The translations under genes were made by a program, and so were the position numbers. A DNA stretch of 64,000 nucleotides from Pararhizobium sp. IMCC3301 (lineage in GTDB: Bacteria > Pseudomonadota > Alphaproteobacteria > Rhizobiales > GCA-2746425): assembly GCF_030758315.1 (NCBI RefSeq), contig NZ_CP132336.1, positions 4,431,001 through 4,495,000 on the forward strand, in the 5' to 3' direction. The stretch's first letter is position 1. Each line of letters opens with the position of its first letter. The notes below the pieces were generated by a model. The model made no database searches. It saw only the letters and a program-made list of their open reading frames with translations, and was not told where the DNA came from. This document shows, one piece after another, positions 42,242-49,538 of the stretch.

Positions 42242-42254
42242 TTGGTCTTACCAA
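42242..42254. promoter_or_regulatory. FadR/PdhR-type operator TTGGT-CTT-ACCAA
   Basis: TTGGTCTTACCAA is a perfect dyad with 5-bp arms and a 3-base spacer, matching the TGGTnnnACCA core bound by FadR-subfamily GntR proteins (FadR, PdhR, LldR). It ends 15 bases before the ATG of the GntR gene, so binding would block its transcription or translation start. Autoregulation together with the downstream TRAP genes is likely. Confidence 0.7.
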
Positions 42255-42269
42255 GGTAAGGGCAATATA

Positions 42270-43007
42270 ATGAAAGCTGTCGCTGAAACATCGAAGTCCG
42301 AGAAAGTCATCGCCAGCATTCGTGACGCGATCATCACAGGTGAGCTCAAGCCGGGAGACCGGCTGCTCAATGAGCGCGAGTTGGCCAGGAAGCTTGATGT
42401 CGGGCGTCCGCTTCTGCGCGAAGTCACGCGCTCCCTATCCATTCTCGGCATTCTGGAGACCCGACAGGGCGACGGCACCTATGTCGGCAGGATCAGTATC
42501 GAGTCGTTTTCCGAATATTTTACATTCTATCTGGCCCAGAATGGTGACGCGCTGTCGGACATCATCCAGTCGCGCATTGCCATTGAATCCCAGGCCGTAC
42601 GGCTTGCCTGCAACTTCGCCACGTCAAGCGACCTCAGCCTGATGGAGCGCTGTCTTGCAGACCTGCTCGATACAGCGCTCGACACGACGGCCGGCGCGGA
42701 AGCCGATTTTCGCTTTCACTGCGCAATCGTAGGGGCCAGTCACAGTGCCTCTTTGATTACGGTCTATCGGGCAATCTCTGAGCTGATGCGCCACAGCCAT
42801 TTGCGGCGGCGCCAAAGAACCACAATCAAGCCGGAGCTGATTCCGGATCTCATTGAGTGCCACCGGGATATCTACAAGGCGATCATTCTCAAACGTGAAG
42901 ATGTGGCTGAAACAAAGCTCCGCGAGCATTTTGACTTTTCCAGCAAGCTCGAAGCCGAGCAAAAACTGACCGATATCGTCGCTCACCAATCACAGCACGA
43001 CACCTAA
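42270..43007 (+). CDS. GntR-family transcriptional regulator, FadR/FCD subfamily
   Basis: A 245-residue regulator with the winged helix (KVIASIRDAIITGELKPGDR, LNERELARKLDVGRPLLREV, LSILGILETRQGDGTYVG) and a C-terminal FCD domain including DFRFHCAIVGASH and ECHRDIYKAI, residues typical of metal-bound carboxylate sensing. A FadR-type operator lies directly in front. The TRAP binding-protein gene follows after 60 bases, so this is the local repressor of the TRAP/aldolase operon, probably released by the imported acid or its breakdown product. Confidence 0.92.
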   Translation: MKAVAETSKSEKVIASIRDAIITGELKPGDRLLNERELARKLDVGRPLLREVTRSLSILGILETRQGDGTYVGRISIESFSEYFTFYLAQNGDALSDIIQSRIAIESQAVRLACNFATSSDLSLMERCLADLLDTALDTTAGAEADFRFHCAIVGASHSASLITVYRAISELMRHSHLRRRQRTTIKPELIPDLIECHRDIYKAIILKREDVAETKLREHFDFSSKLEAEQKLTDIVAHQSQHDT

Positions 43008-43067
43008 ACGATTGTGCGGCTGGAGGAGTCGCAGGATCGGAACTGCAGCGCCATAGAGGAGGACATC

Positions 43068-44090
43068 ATGGCAAAACACTTCGCGAATATATGGAAATCG
43101 AAAACCCTGGCCCTATTGATAGGCGGCTGTGCTTTGGGAGGATTGGCAACATCCCCCGGTCTGGCCGCAAATGACGAACAAATCGTTCTCAACTATTCCG
43201 ATACCGCCGGTCCGGCGGAAGCTCAAATCGCATTCGCCAAAAAGTTCTCGGACTATGCGGCTGAATTGTCGGACAGCTCGATCAAGATCGTGGTTCATCC
43301 CGGCGGCACGCTGGCAGGTTACAGCCTGGAGCCCGTACGTGCGGGGATCGCGGACATTACCCAGGTTTCGCCGACATTGGCAGCCGATGTATTACCCTGG
43401 ATATCCCTTCTGGAGGCCCCGTTCCTGATCGAATCCAACGAGCACTTCGACAACGTCACTGCGCGTGACAGCGTCGTCTTCACTGAAATTAATGAGAAAA
43501 TGTTGGGTGATGGCATCAAACTGCTCGGCTTTTTCAACTTTGGCGTCCGCGACCTGACGATGAAGGAGCCCGTACTCAGTCCGGCCCAATTGAAGGGCAA
43601 GCGGATGCGGGTGATCCCGTCGCCGCTGTGGAGTGACATGTGGAAGAATTTTGGCGCTGTTCCCGTACCGATGCCGAGCACCGAAACGGTTTCGGCAATC
43701 CTGACCAATGTTATCGAGGGCCAGGAAAACCAGTGGCATGATATCATCGGCAAAGGTATTTACGACGTCAACAAATACCTGATGAAAACCGAACATGTCG
43801 TGACCTTCGCCGGGGTCTGGATGAATGCGGGTAAGTGGAATTCAATGTCTGAAGCGCAGCAGACAGCCCTCAATGAAGCCTTCGACAAGGCCAAGGAGTG
43901 GTTCCAGACAGAATACAACCCGAAGAAGCTTGGCGAATATGAAGTGTTTCTCAAAGAAAAGGGCGTCACAATTATCCGTCAGGAAGACGGGCTGGATCGT
44001 CAGGCCTTCATCGACCAGGCCGACCAGCTTTATGTCGACTACAAAGACACATGGGGCGACTGGGTGAAAACCATCAAGGATATGAAATAG
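43068..44090 (+). CDS. dctP: TRAP transporter periplasmic substrate-binding protein (DctP family)
   Basis: A 340-residue DctP-type protein. The signal peptide ends near GLAAND, followed by QIVLNYSDTAGPAEAQIAFA. The conserved region LKGKRMRVIPSPLWSDMWKNFGA includes the arginine that normally pairs with a substrate carboxylate. GAGGAC precedes ATG 43068. It delivers an organic acid to the DctQM membrane pair encoded 2.2 kb downstream; the two genes between are not transport genes, which is unusual. Confidence 0.92.
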   Translation: MAKHFANIWKSKTLALLIGGCALGGLATSPGLAANDEQIVLNYSDTAGPAEAQIAFAKKFSDYAAELSDSSIKIVVHPGGTLAGYSLEPVRAGIADITQVSPTLAADVLPWISLLEAPFLIESNEHFDNVTARDSVVFTEINEKMLGDGIKLLGFFNFGVRDLTMKEPVLSPAQLKGKRMRVIPSPLWSDMWKNFGAVPVPMPSTETVSAILTNVIEGQENQWHDIIGKGIYDVNKYLMKTEHVVTFAGVWMNAGKWNSMSEAQQTALNEAFDKAKEWFQTEYNPKKLGEYEVFLKEKGVTIIRQEDGLDRQAFIDQADQLYVDYKDTWGDWVKTIKDMK

Positions 44091-44148
44091 CGCGCCGAGC
44101 CGTCGGCCCGGTCTCACTTCACCACATATCAAAACTTTCATAAAACGA

Positions 44149-44216
44149 ATCCGGCGGCCGGGGATTCCGGCTGCAAGCGACAGCGCGTGACCGCAGATCC
44201 TTGTGCGCCGCCGGAT
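44149..44216 (+). other. Long-range inverted repeat after dctP
   Basis: ATCCGGCGGC (44149-44158) and GCCGCCGGAT (44207-44216) are perfect reverse complements 48 bases apart, with GC-rich sequence between that could fold further. It lies between the dctP stop and the proposed GTG start of the oxidoreductase, and may lower downstream expression relative to the binding protein. Confidence 0.4.
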
Positions 44217-44235
44217 CCACAATCATGGTGATCAT

Positions 44236-45375
44236 GTGTCAAACAACAGCAATTCTCATGCATCCAGGCGCATTCGAACGGTATTGATCGGCTGTGGAGA
44301 GCATGCCTCGGTTGTCATCCACACGTCCGTTAGCCTGTTGGAAGGCCTCGAGGTTGTAGGGGTTTGCGATCTGGACCCCAGCCGCGCCGCAAGCGCATCG
44401 CGCCGCTTTGGAAATTGTCCCCAATTCATTGATCCCGCTGTCATGCTTGAAAGCTGCGATGCGGAGGCGGCGATCATCGTTGCGCCGCCCTTCGTCCATG
44501 CGCAGCTGACATGCCAGTGCATCAAGGCTGGCCTCCATGTCTTCATCGAGAAACCGATGTTCATCATGGCGGAACATCTGGTTGAGGTTGCGCAGGCCGC
44601 CCAGGCGAAACCGCACCTCAATGTTTCAGTGACCTTCAACAAGCGCTATTCGCCCTACATCCAGCAGATCAAGTCGATCATTGCTCTGGAAGAGTTCGGC
44701 GCGCCGTCCTATTTCTTCGGCAAGTTTGCCGGTGGCTACCGCAACGGGCCAACAGATCTGCTGCGCGTTGGCGCCATTCATTATTTCGACCTGGCCCGTT
44801 ACCTGTTTGGCGAGATTTCCCGAGTTTCAGCCCTGTCCTACGAAAAACAATCAGGCCAGGCGCATTTCGCAGTCAACGTCCAGTTCGAAAATGGCGCCGT
44901 CGGCAATTTTTTCCTCAGCTCCCTGGGACTGTGGTCGGCCAAGGGTGCGGAATCGCTGGAGATCCGCGGCGACAGAAATTTCGTTTCGCTTGTCAATCTG
45001 CGGGAGCTGACCTGGCAGAAGCCGCCTTTAGCGGTGGGCCAGACCCAGAGTTCACACCAGTCCGGTGTCGAGATCCCGTCTCCGGCGCAATATCTGGAAC
45101 CCAACTACAGCAATGTCAGCAGGCTGGAATATCAGAGTTATCATCACAACGGATATTACCCCAGGCTCGAGACATTCGTGTCCGATCTGCAATCCGGAAT
45201 TCAGACCGGGCCGGGGATAACCGACAGCCAGCGTGCCCTGGAAATTGCCATCGCGGTTGAGCAAAGCGCTGCTGCAGACGGTGAATACATCAGCCCGCAT
45301 GGTCAGGAGAGGTCCCTCCAAAGCACCGCGCCATCAATGCATCAATCGACCGTATCGGCCCATCCAACGGAGTGA
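44236..45375 (+). CDS. Gfo/Idh/MocA-family oxidoreductase
   Basis: A 379-residue NAD(P)-dependent oxidoreductase: N-terminal Rossmann motif IRTVLIGCGEHA, VAPPFVHAQLTCQCIKAGLH, the EKP motif (HVFIEKPMFI) with the conserved lysine, and a C-terminal alpha/beta domain with GAIHYFDLARYLFG holding the usual catalytic histidine region. The family oxidises or reduces sugars, inositols and related compounds. No ATG fits; GTG 44236 is chosen because it lies past a strong inverted repeat, but GTG 44203 in the same frame cannot be excluded. It precedes the unknown 45380 gene by 4 bases, indicating tight coupling inside the TRAP operon. Confidence 0.85.
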   Translation: MSNNSNSHASRRIRTVLIGCGEHASVVIHTSVSLLEGLEVVGVCDLDPSRAASASRRFGNCPQFIDPAVMLESCDAEAAIIVAPPFVHAQLTCQCIKAGLHVFIEKPMFIMAEHLVEVAQAAQAKPHLNVSVTFNKRYSPYIQQIKSIIALEEFGAPSYFFGKFAGGYRNGPTDLLRVGAIHYFDLARYLFGEISRVSALSYEKQSGQAHFAVNVQFENGAVGNFFLSSLGLWSAKGAESLEIRGDRNFVSLVNLRELTWQKPPLAVGQTQSSHQSGVEIPSPAQYLEPNYSNVSRLEYQSYHHNGYYPRLETFVSDLQSGIQTGPGITDSQRALEIAIAVEQSAAADGEYISPHGQERSLQSTAPSMHQSTVSAHPTE

Positions 45376-45379
45376 AGAC

Positions 45380-46240
45380 ATGAAGAAAGTAATACAGAGA
45401 GAACTGGCGAACTTTTATAAATCAGATTTCTGGCTCTCTTTCCTTGACCAGATCGAGCTCAAGAAAGGCGTGCGCCATGCGCACCTGTCGGTCGATTCGT
45501 CAATCCATCCCGCCAATCTGCTCTATCTGACCCGCGCCTACTTCGCCAAACAAGACGAACCGTTGCGACGCTCGATCTGGCTGACGAGCGAAGGCCCGGG
45601 ATTCTCCAATTGCTATTACATCGCGCCGCAGACCAGGTGTCATTTCGAGATTATGCAGCGCTATAACCCCGAAGTCGTCATCGAGCCGATGCCCGCCGAA
45701 GAGGCCATCGGCGGCAAGAATATTGACATCTGGGACGACGCCTATATGGCCGAGCACTACAAGAAATTCGAGTTCCGCCCGGTGGATGATGCAGCCGCCG
45801 GGACGATAGATGCGTTTTTTGATTCCGCGCCCTGGCACCGGCTGCTCGAGTTGATGGTGTACAACGTTCAACGAAACAAGCACGGCCATCTGGTGGTGCG
45901 GATGGGCGTTCATCCCGAAGAAGTCGCAAAGCGCGGGCTGGCTGCCCTGCGCAAGCGCGGATGGATCGTTGACCGCGCCGTCGATATCACATTCCGCGGC
46001 GATGTCGGCGGGGCTTTGACCAGTGAAAACTTCGAATACAAGAAAATCACCTTCCTGCTGCAGCAACCGGAGACCGTACTGGAAATCGAATGGGAATATG
46101 ATCCCTCTATTGTCATAGAAGCCCGTCCCTATGACGTTACACGGCTGTTGACGATCGACAACATTCAGAAGGATTTGGGAGCCGTTCCCTATCAAAAGCT
46201 CACCGAAAGCGAGTTGAAGGAAATCGTCCGCGAGATTTAG
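45380..46240 (+). CDS. Unknown protein within the TRAP operon
   Basis: I do not recognise this 286-residue soluble protein. It starts MKKVIQRELANFYKSDFWL, has no signal peptide or membrane span, and is rich in aromatic residues (WLTSEGPGFSNCYYIAPQTR, DIWDDAYMAEHYKKFEF). The C-terminal half reads as alternating strands and helices (LLELMVYNVQRNKHGHLVVR, KKITFLLQQPETVLEIEWEY). GGAG precedes the ATG. It lies 4 bases after the Gfo/Idh/MocA gene and 81 bases before dctQ, so it most likely acts on the imported compound or partners the oxidoreductase. Confidence 0.75.
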   Translation: MKKVIQRELANFYKSDFWLSFLDQIELKKGVRHAHLSVDSSIHPANLLYLTRAYFAKQDEPLRRSIWLTSEGPGFSNCYYIAPQTRCHFEIMQRYNPEVVIEPMPAEEAIGGKNIDIWDDAYMAEHYKKFEFRPVDDAAAGTIDAFFDSAPWHRLLELMVYNVQRNKHGHLVVRMGVHPEEVAKRGLAALRKRGWIVDRAVDITFRGDVGGALTSENFEYKKITFLLQQPETVLEIEWEYDPSIVIEARPYDVTRLLTIDNIQKDLGAVPYQKLTESELKEIVREI

Positions 46241-46321
46241 AATGTGGATCGTCACTGTGGTTCGTGGCAGGGTTTTCTGCGGACCACCGCGATGGAAAAC
46301 TAGGGTCGGAGCAAGCGGGCA

Positions 46322-46795
46322 ATGGATCGGTTTATTTCTCGATTTCGCAAAGTCGTAGGCGGCCTGGCCGCTGTTGTCGCTGCGCTGATGCTGCTGGTTG
46401 CGACCCTGAGCGTAGTGGTTCAGATTGTCACCCGTTATCAAAACAATCCGACATTGTGGTCGCTCGAATTGTCGCAATTTGCAGTGATCGCCATGGTATT
46501 CATCGGCGCTGCCGCGGCGGCCAGAGACAAGCAGCATTTCCGGATTGATTACATTTCGCTTTTCATGGGGCCTCACGTCGGAAGGATCCTCGATATCATC
46601 AGCAGGATCATCGGTCTGGCAACCTTGGCTGCACTCGGCTTTTTTTCAATCAGTATGCTCCAGAGTGTGATGAACACCTATTCCACGGCAGCGCAGATCC
46701 CGGTGAGATACGTCTACTACCTGATGATTTACGGCATCGCGAGCTGGTTGCTCATTCTGGTGTTTGAGTTTTTTGAAAGTCAGCCAGATGATTAA
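46322..46795 (+). CDS. dctQ: TRAP transporter small membrane subunit (DctQ family)
   Basis: A 157-residue protein with four membrane spans (VVGGLAAVVAALMLLVATLS, SLELSQFAVIAMVFIGAAAA with the family-typical W-x-E/E pattern, IIGLATLAALGFFSISMLQS, and a C-terminal span). DctQ proteins join the large DctM channel. It is followed by dctM after 17 bases. Confidence 0.9.
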   Translation: MDRFISRFRKVVGGLAAVVAALMLLVATLSVVVQIVTRYQNNPTLWSLELSQFAVIAMVFIGAAAAARDKQHFRIDYISLFMGPHVGRILDIISRIIGLATLAALGFFSISMLQSVMNTYSTAAQIPVRYVYYLMIYGIASWLLILVFEFFESQPDD

Positions 46796-46812
46796 GCGCG
46801 GGGAGTGACGAA

Positions 46813-48111
46813 ATGGTTGCGCTAACGATCTTATCGGTCTTCGCGATCTTTATGTTGCTGCAGGTTCCAATTGTGCTGTCGCTGATCGCGATAGCCTTTG
46901 CCTATTTCTATATCAGCGGATTTCCGCTGACCATTGTTCCCTATACGATGTACAAGACGCTCAACACCTTCACCATAGTCGCAATTCCGATGTTCATATT
47001 CATGGGGGAGTTGCTGTCAAGGTTCGGCTTTGCCAAGGATATCATACGCATCACAAAACGTATGTTCCGCGAAAAATTCGGATACTCTCTGCGCTTGAAC
47101 GTCATCCTCAGCCTGGTCTTTTCCGGCATGTCGGGTTCCGCCCTTGCTGATATCGGCGCAACCGGAAAAATGCTGATTGACGCATCCGACCGGGAGGGAA
47201 TCAAAAAGCCGTTTGCGGCCGGGTTGACCATGGCCAGCGCCACTATCGGGCCCATCTTCCCGCCAAGCATTCCGCTGCTTGTCTATGCCATCGCAGCCAA
47301 CACCTCGAGCGTTCGTATGCTCATCGCCGGTGTGCTTCCGGCCATCATCATCGCCGCGATCCTTTATATCTTTGTCAGCATTTACATCGTCATGCTGAAG
47401 CGAAAGCGGTCAATCAGCGGCGTCCACCAGCCAACACCGCAACCATCGGGCACGCCATTCTGGAAGGATCTCGCGCTTTCGCTCCCCACTTTGCTGATCA
47501 TCCCGACAATTACCGGCGGCATGATTTTCGGGTTGCTCAGTCCCTCGGAGGTCGGTGCGGCAGCGGTAGTCTACATTCTGTCGCTGGCGGTGGCTTATGG
47601 TCGCTTTACGTTTTCCAGTCTTTGGCTGGCATTCCGCTCGGCAATCGTCAGTTCTTCGGCAGTGGTCATCCTGCTGGCTGCGGGCTCGCTCTATTCGACT
47701 ATCATGGTCAACGAGGGCGTGAGCCAATTTGCCGCCAGCGCTTTCGACAATATCGGCAACAATCCGCTGGTGTTCTTTCTTGTCATCAATCTGATCCTGA
47801 TCGTCGTCGGCATGTTTATCGACGGATTGACCATCATCATCCTGCTTACTCCGGTGTTGCTGCCCATCGCCTTGTCGTTGGGGATACAGCCCGAACAACT
47901 GGGTATCGTCATGGTGTTCAACACCATGATCGGGATGATGACGCCTCCCTTCGGTCTCAGTATTTTTGCCGTATCCTCGGTCAGTGATTTAAAGATCGGT
48001 GATATCCTGCGATCGATTGCTCCATTCTACGCGGTCATGCTGACCTGTTTGTTGGCACTCTCCGCGTTTCCGGAAATCTCTCAATGGCTCCCCGCAAAGG
48101 TTTTCCAGTGA
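46813..48111 (+). CDS. dctM: TRAP transporter large membrane subunit (DctM family)
   Basis: A 432-residue protein with about 12 membrane segments and DctM hallmarks: FTIVAIPMFIFMGELLSRFG, FSGMSGSALADIGATGKMLI and ATIGPIFPPSIPLLVYA, plus the second-half PVLLPIALSLGIQPEQLGIV and NTMIGMMTPPFGLSIFAVSS, the paired re-entrant loops of the sodium-coupled elevator fold. GGGGAG precedes the ATG. It imports the acid bound by the upstream DctP. Confidence 0.94.
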   Translation: MVALTILSVFAIFMLLQVPIVLSLIAIAFAYFYISGFPLTIVPYTMYKTLNTFTIVAIPMFIFMGELLSRFGFAKDIIRITKRMFREKFGYSLRLNVILSLVFSGMSGSALADIGATGKMLIDASDREGIKKPFAAGLTMASATIGPIFPPSIPLLVYAIAANTSSVRMLIAGVLPAIIIAAILYIFVSIYIVMLKRKRSISGVHQPTPQPSGTPFWKDLALSLPTLLIIPTITGGMIFGLLSPSEVGAAAVVYILSLAVAYGRFTFSSLWLAFRSAIVSSSAVVILLAAGSLYSTIMVNEGVSQFAASAFDNIGNNPLVFFLVINLILIVVGMFIDGLTIIILLTPVLLPIALSLGIQPEQLGIVMVFNTMIGMMTPPFGLSIFAVSSVSDLKIGDILRSIAPFYAVMLTCLLALSAFPEISQWLPAKVFQ

Positions 48112-48133
48112 GTAACAAATCAGGAGACTGCTC

Positions 48134-48907
48134 ATGAGCATCGATAATATCATGATCCGGACGATGCAGTCCGGTAAAACCGCCATCGGGCTTGCCGCGT
48201 CCATGCCTGCCTCGGCGCAAGTGCCGATGCTCGCATCCAAAGCCGGCTTCGATTGGGCCTTCATCGATCTGGAACACACGCTGATCTCGCCCCAGGATGT
48301 GGATCTGCTAGCCAATATGTTGAGGGTTCTGGATGTGACGCCGTTGGCGCGGATCCCCAATGCCGCTCTGTTCGACATCGCTCGCCTGCTGGATAGCGGC
48401 GTCCAGGGCATCATCCGTCCGCATGTCGAAACTGCCGAGCAAGCACGGCAACTGGTTGACATGTGCAAATACGCGCCGGTGGGGGCCCGCTCCTGGGGCG
48501 GTGCCTCACCCCAACTCGGTCATCCACAAAAACCCACCAGACAGCTCATGGACGAAGCCAACCGAACCACACTGGCTATTGTGATGATTGAATCAGCGAA
48601 TGGCATCGAAAACATCGATGCGATCGCCAATGTCCCCGGTCTCGATGGCATCCTGGTCGGGTGTATCGACCTATCTGTCGATCTTGACGTGATCGGCGAG
48701 CCCAAAGCTCCTGCCATGGTAGAGGCTCTGGAAAAAATTGGGCGGGCGGTCAATTCTGCGGGACTGTATTTCGGTCTTGGCGGTATTCCATCGCCCGAGG
48801 TTCTTTTGGATCATCCGGGGTTGACCGTCGATTTCGTCCTCGCCGGAATGGATTGCAGGATACTGGCATCCGCACTTGAGGACCGTATGGACCTGTGGCG
48901 CCGATGA
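48134..48907 (+). CDS. HpcH/HpaI-family aldolase
   Basis: A 257-residue class II pyruvate aldolase relative. Seen are FDWAFIDLEHTLI with the catalytic histidine near the N-terminal third, RIPN, GIIRPHVETAEQARQLV, and the metal-binding glutamate and aspartate positions in IVMIESANGIEN and GILVGCIDLSVDL. Enzymes of this type split 2-keto-3-deoxy acids (for example 2-keto-3-deoxyrhamnonate or 4-hydroxy-2-ketoheptanedioate) to pyruvate and an aldehyde. AGGAG precedes the ATG. It closes the TRAP operon and supplies a cleavage step for the imported acid after oxidation or dehydration. Confidence 0.9.
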   Translation: MSIDNIMIRTMQSGKTAIGLAASMPASAQVPMLASKAGFDWAFIDLEHTLISPQDVDLLANMLRVLDVTPLARIPNAALFDIARLLDSGVQGIIRPHVETAEQARQLVDMCKYAPVGARSWGGASPQLGHPQKPTRQLMDEANRTTLAIVMIESANGIENIDAIANVPGLDGILVGCIDLSVDLDVIGEPKAPAMVEALEKIGRAVNSAGLYFGLGGIPSPEVLLDHPGLTVDFVLAGMDCRILASALEDRMDLWRR

Positions 48908-48991
48908 CAAACCAGTTTGCAGTGCTGTTCTCATATGGCGACGGACCGGGCCTGCCGGATTCAGTGAGGAGGCCTCCATCTTCAGTGAAGT

Positions 48992-49462
48992 CTAGGGAAT
49001 CCTGGCCATTCCGGCTTTCACCCGCCGCAAGGGAACTGAGGATTCAATTGAAGCCACGGCGCTTACCTTGGTCAACTTTCCGACCAGAAATTGTTCGTAT
49101 TCCTTAAGACCCGTTGTCGCGATTCTGAGCAAATAGTCGCGGTTACCCGTCATCAACCAACATTCGACAACCTCGGGAAACTCTGCAATAGCCGCTTCGA
49201 ACTGGGCCAGTGCTTCATCTACTTGTTTGTCCAACTGGACAGAGACAAAAACCGAGACACTGAACCCCAGCGCCGCCTCGTCAATGACCGCGCGATAGCC
49301 CGTGATGATGCCAGATGATTCCAGATTTCGAATACGCCGCGACACGGGCGAAGGGCTTAGCCCGACCTGTTCGCTGAGATCGTTTATCGGGATTATTCCA
49401 TCATGCTGGAGCGCGCGCAGTATCCTGATATCAAACTCATCAAACTTGGTGTTTTCTGCCAT
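48992..49462 (-). CDS. Lrp/AsnC-family transcriptional regulator
   Basis: A 156-residue regulator with an AsnC-type helix-turn-helix (DEFDIRILRALQHDGIIPIN, LSEQVGLSPSPVSRRIRNLE) and a C-terminal RAM ligand-binding domain (VFVSVQLDKQVDEALAQFEA, VVECWLMTGNRDYLLRI). The start at 49462 is chosen from family N-termini. It is divergent from the 2-oxoacid dehydrogenase E1 gene with 76 bases between, a standard arrangement for Lrp-type control by an amino acid or 2-oxoacid. Confidence 0.93.
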   Translation of the reverse strand: MAENTKFDEFDIRILRALQHDGIIPINDLSEQVGLSPSPVSRRIRNLESSGIITGYRAVIDEAALGFSVSVFVSVQLDKQVDEALAQFEAAIAEFPEVVECWLMTGNRDYLLRIATTGLKEYEQFLVGKLTKVSAVASIESSVPLRRVKAGMARIP

Positions 49463-49538
49463 GATATTCGAATTTCTTGATTGGGGACAAATTGCCCTGA
49501 ATATCTCCACGAAACATCTGCGAACCAAAGGCTGAGCC

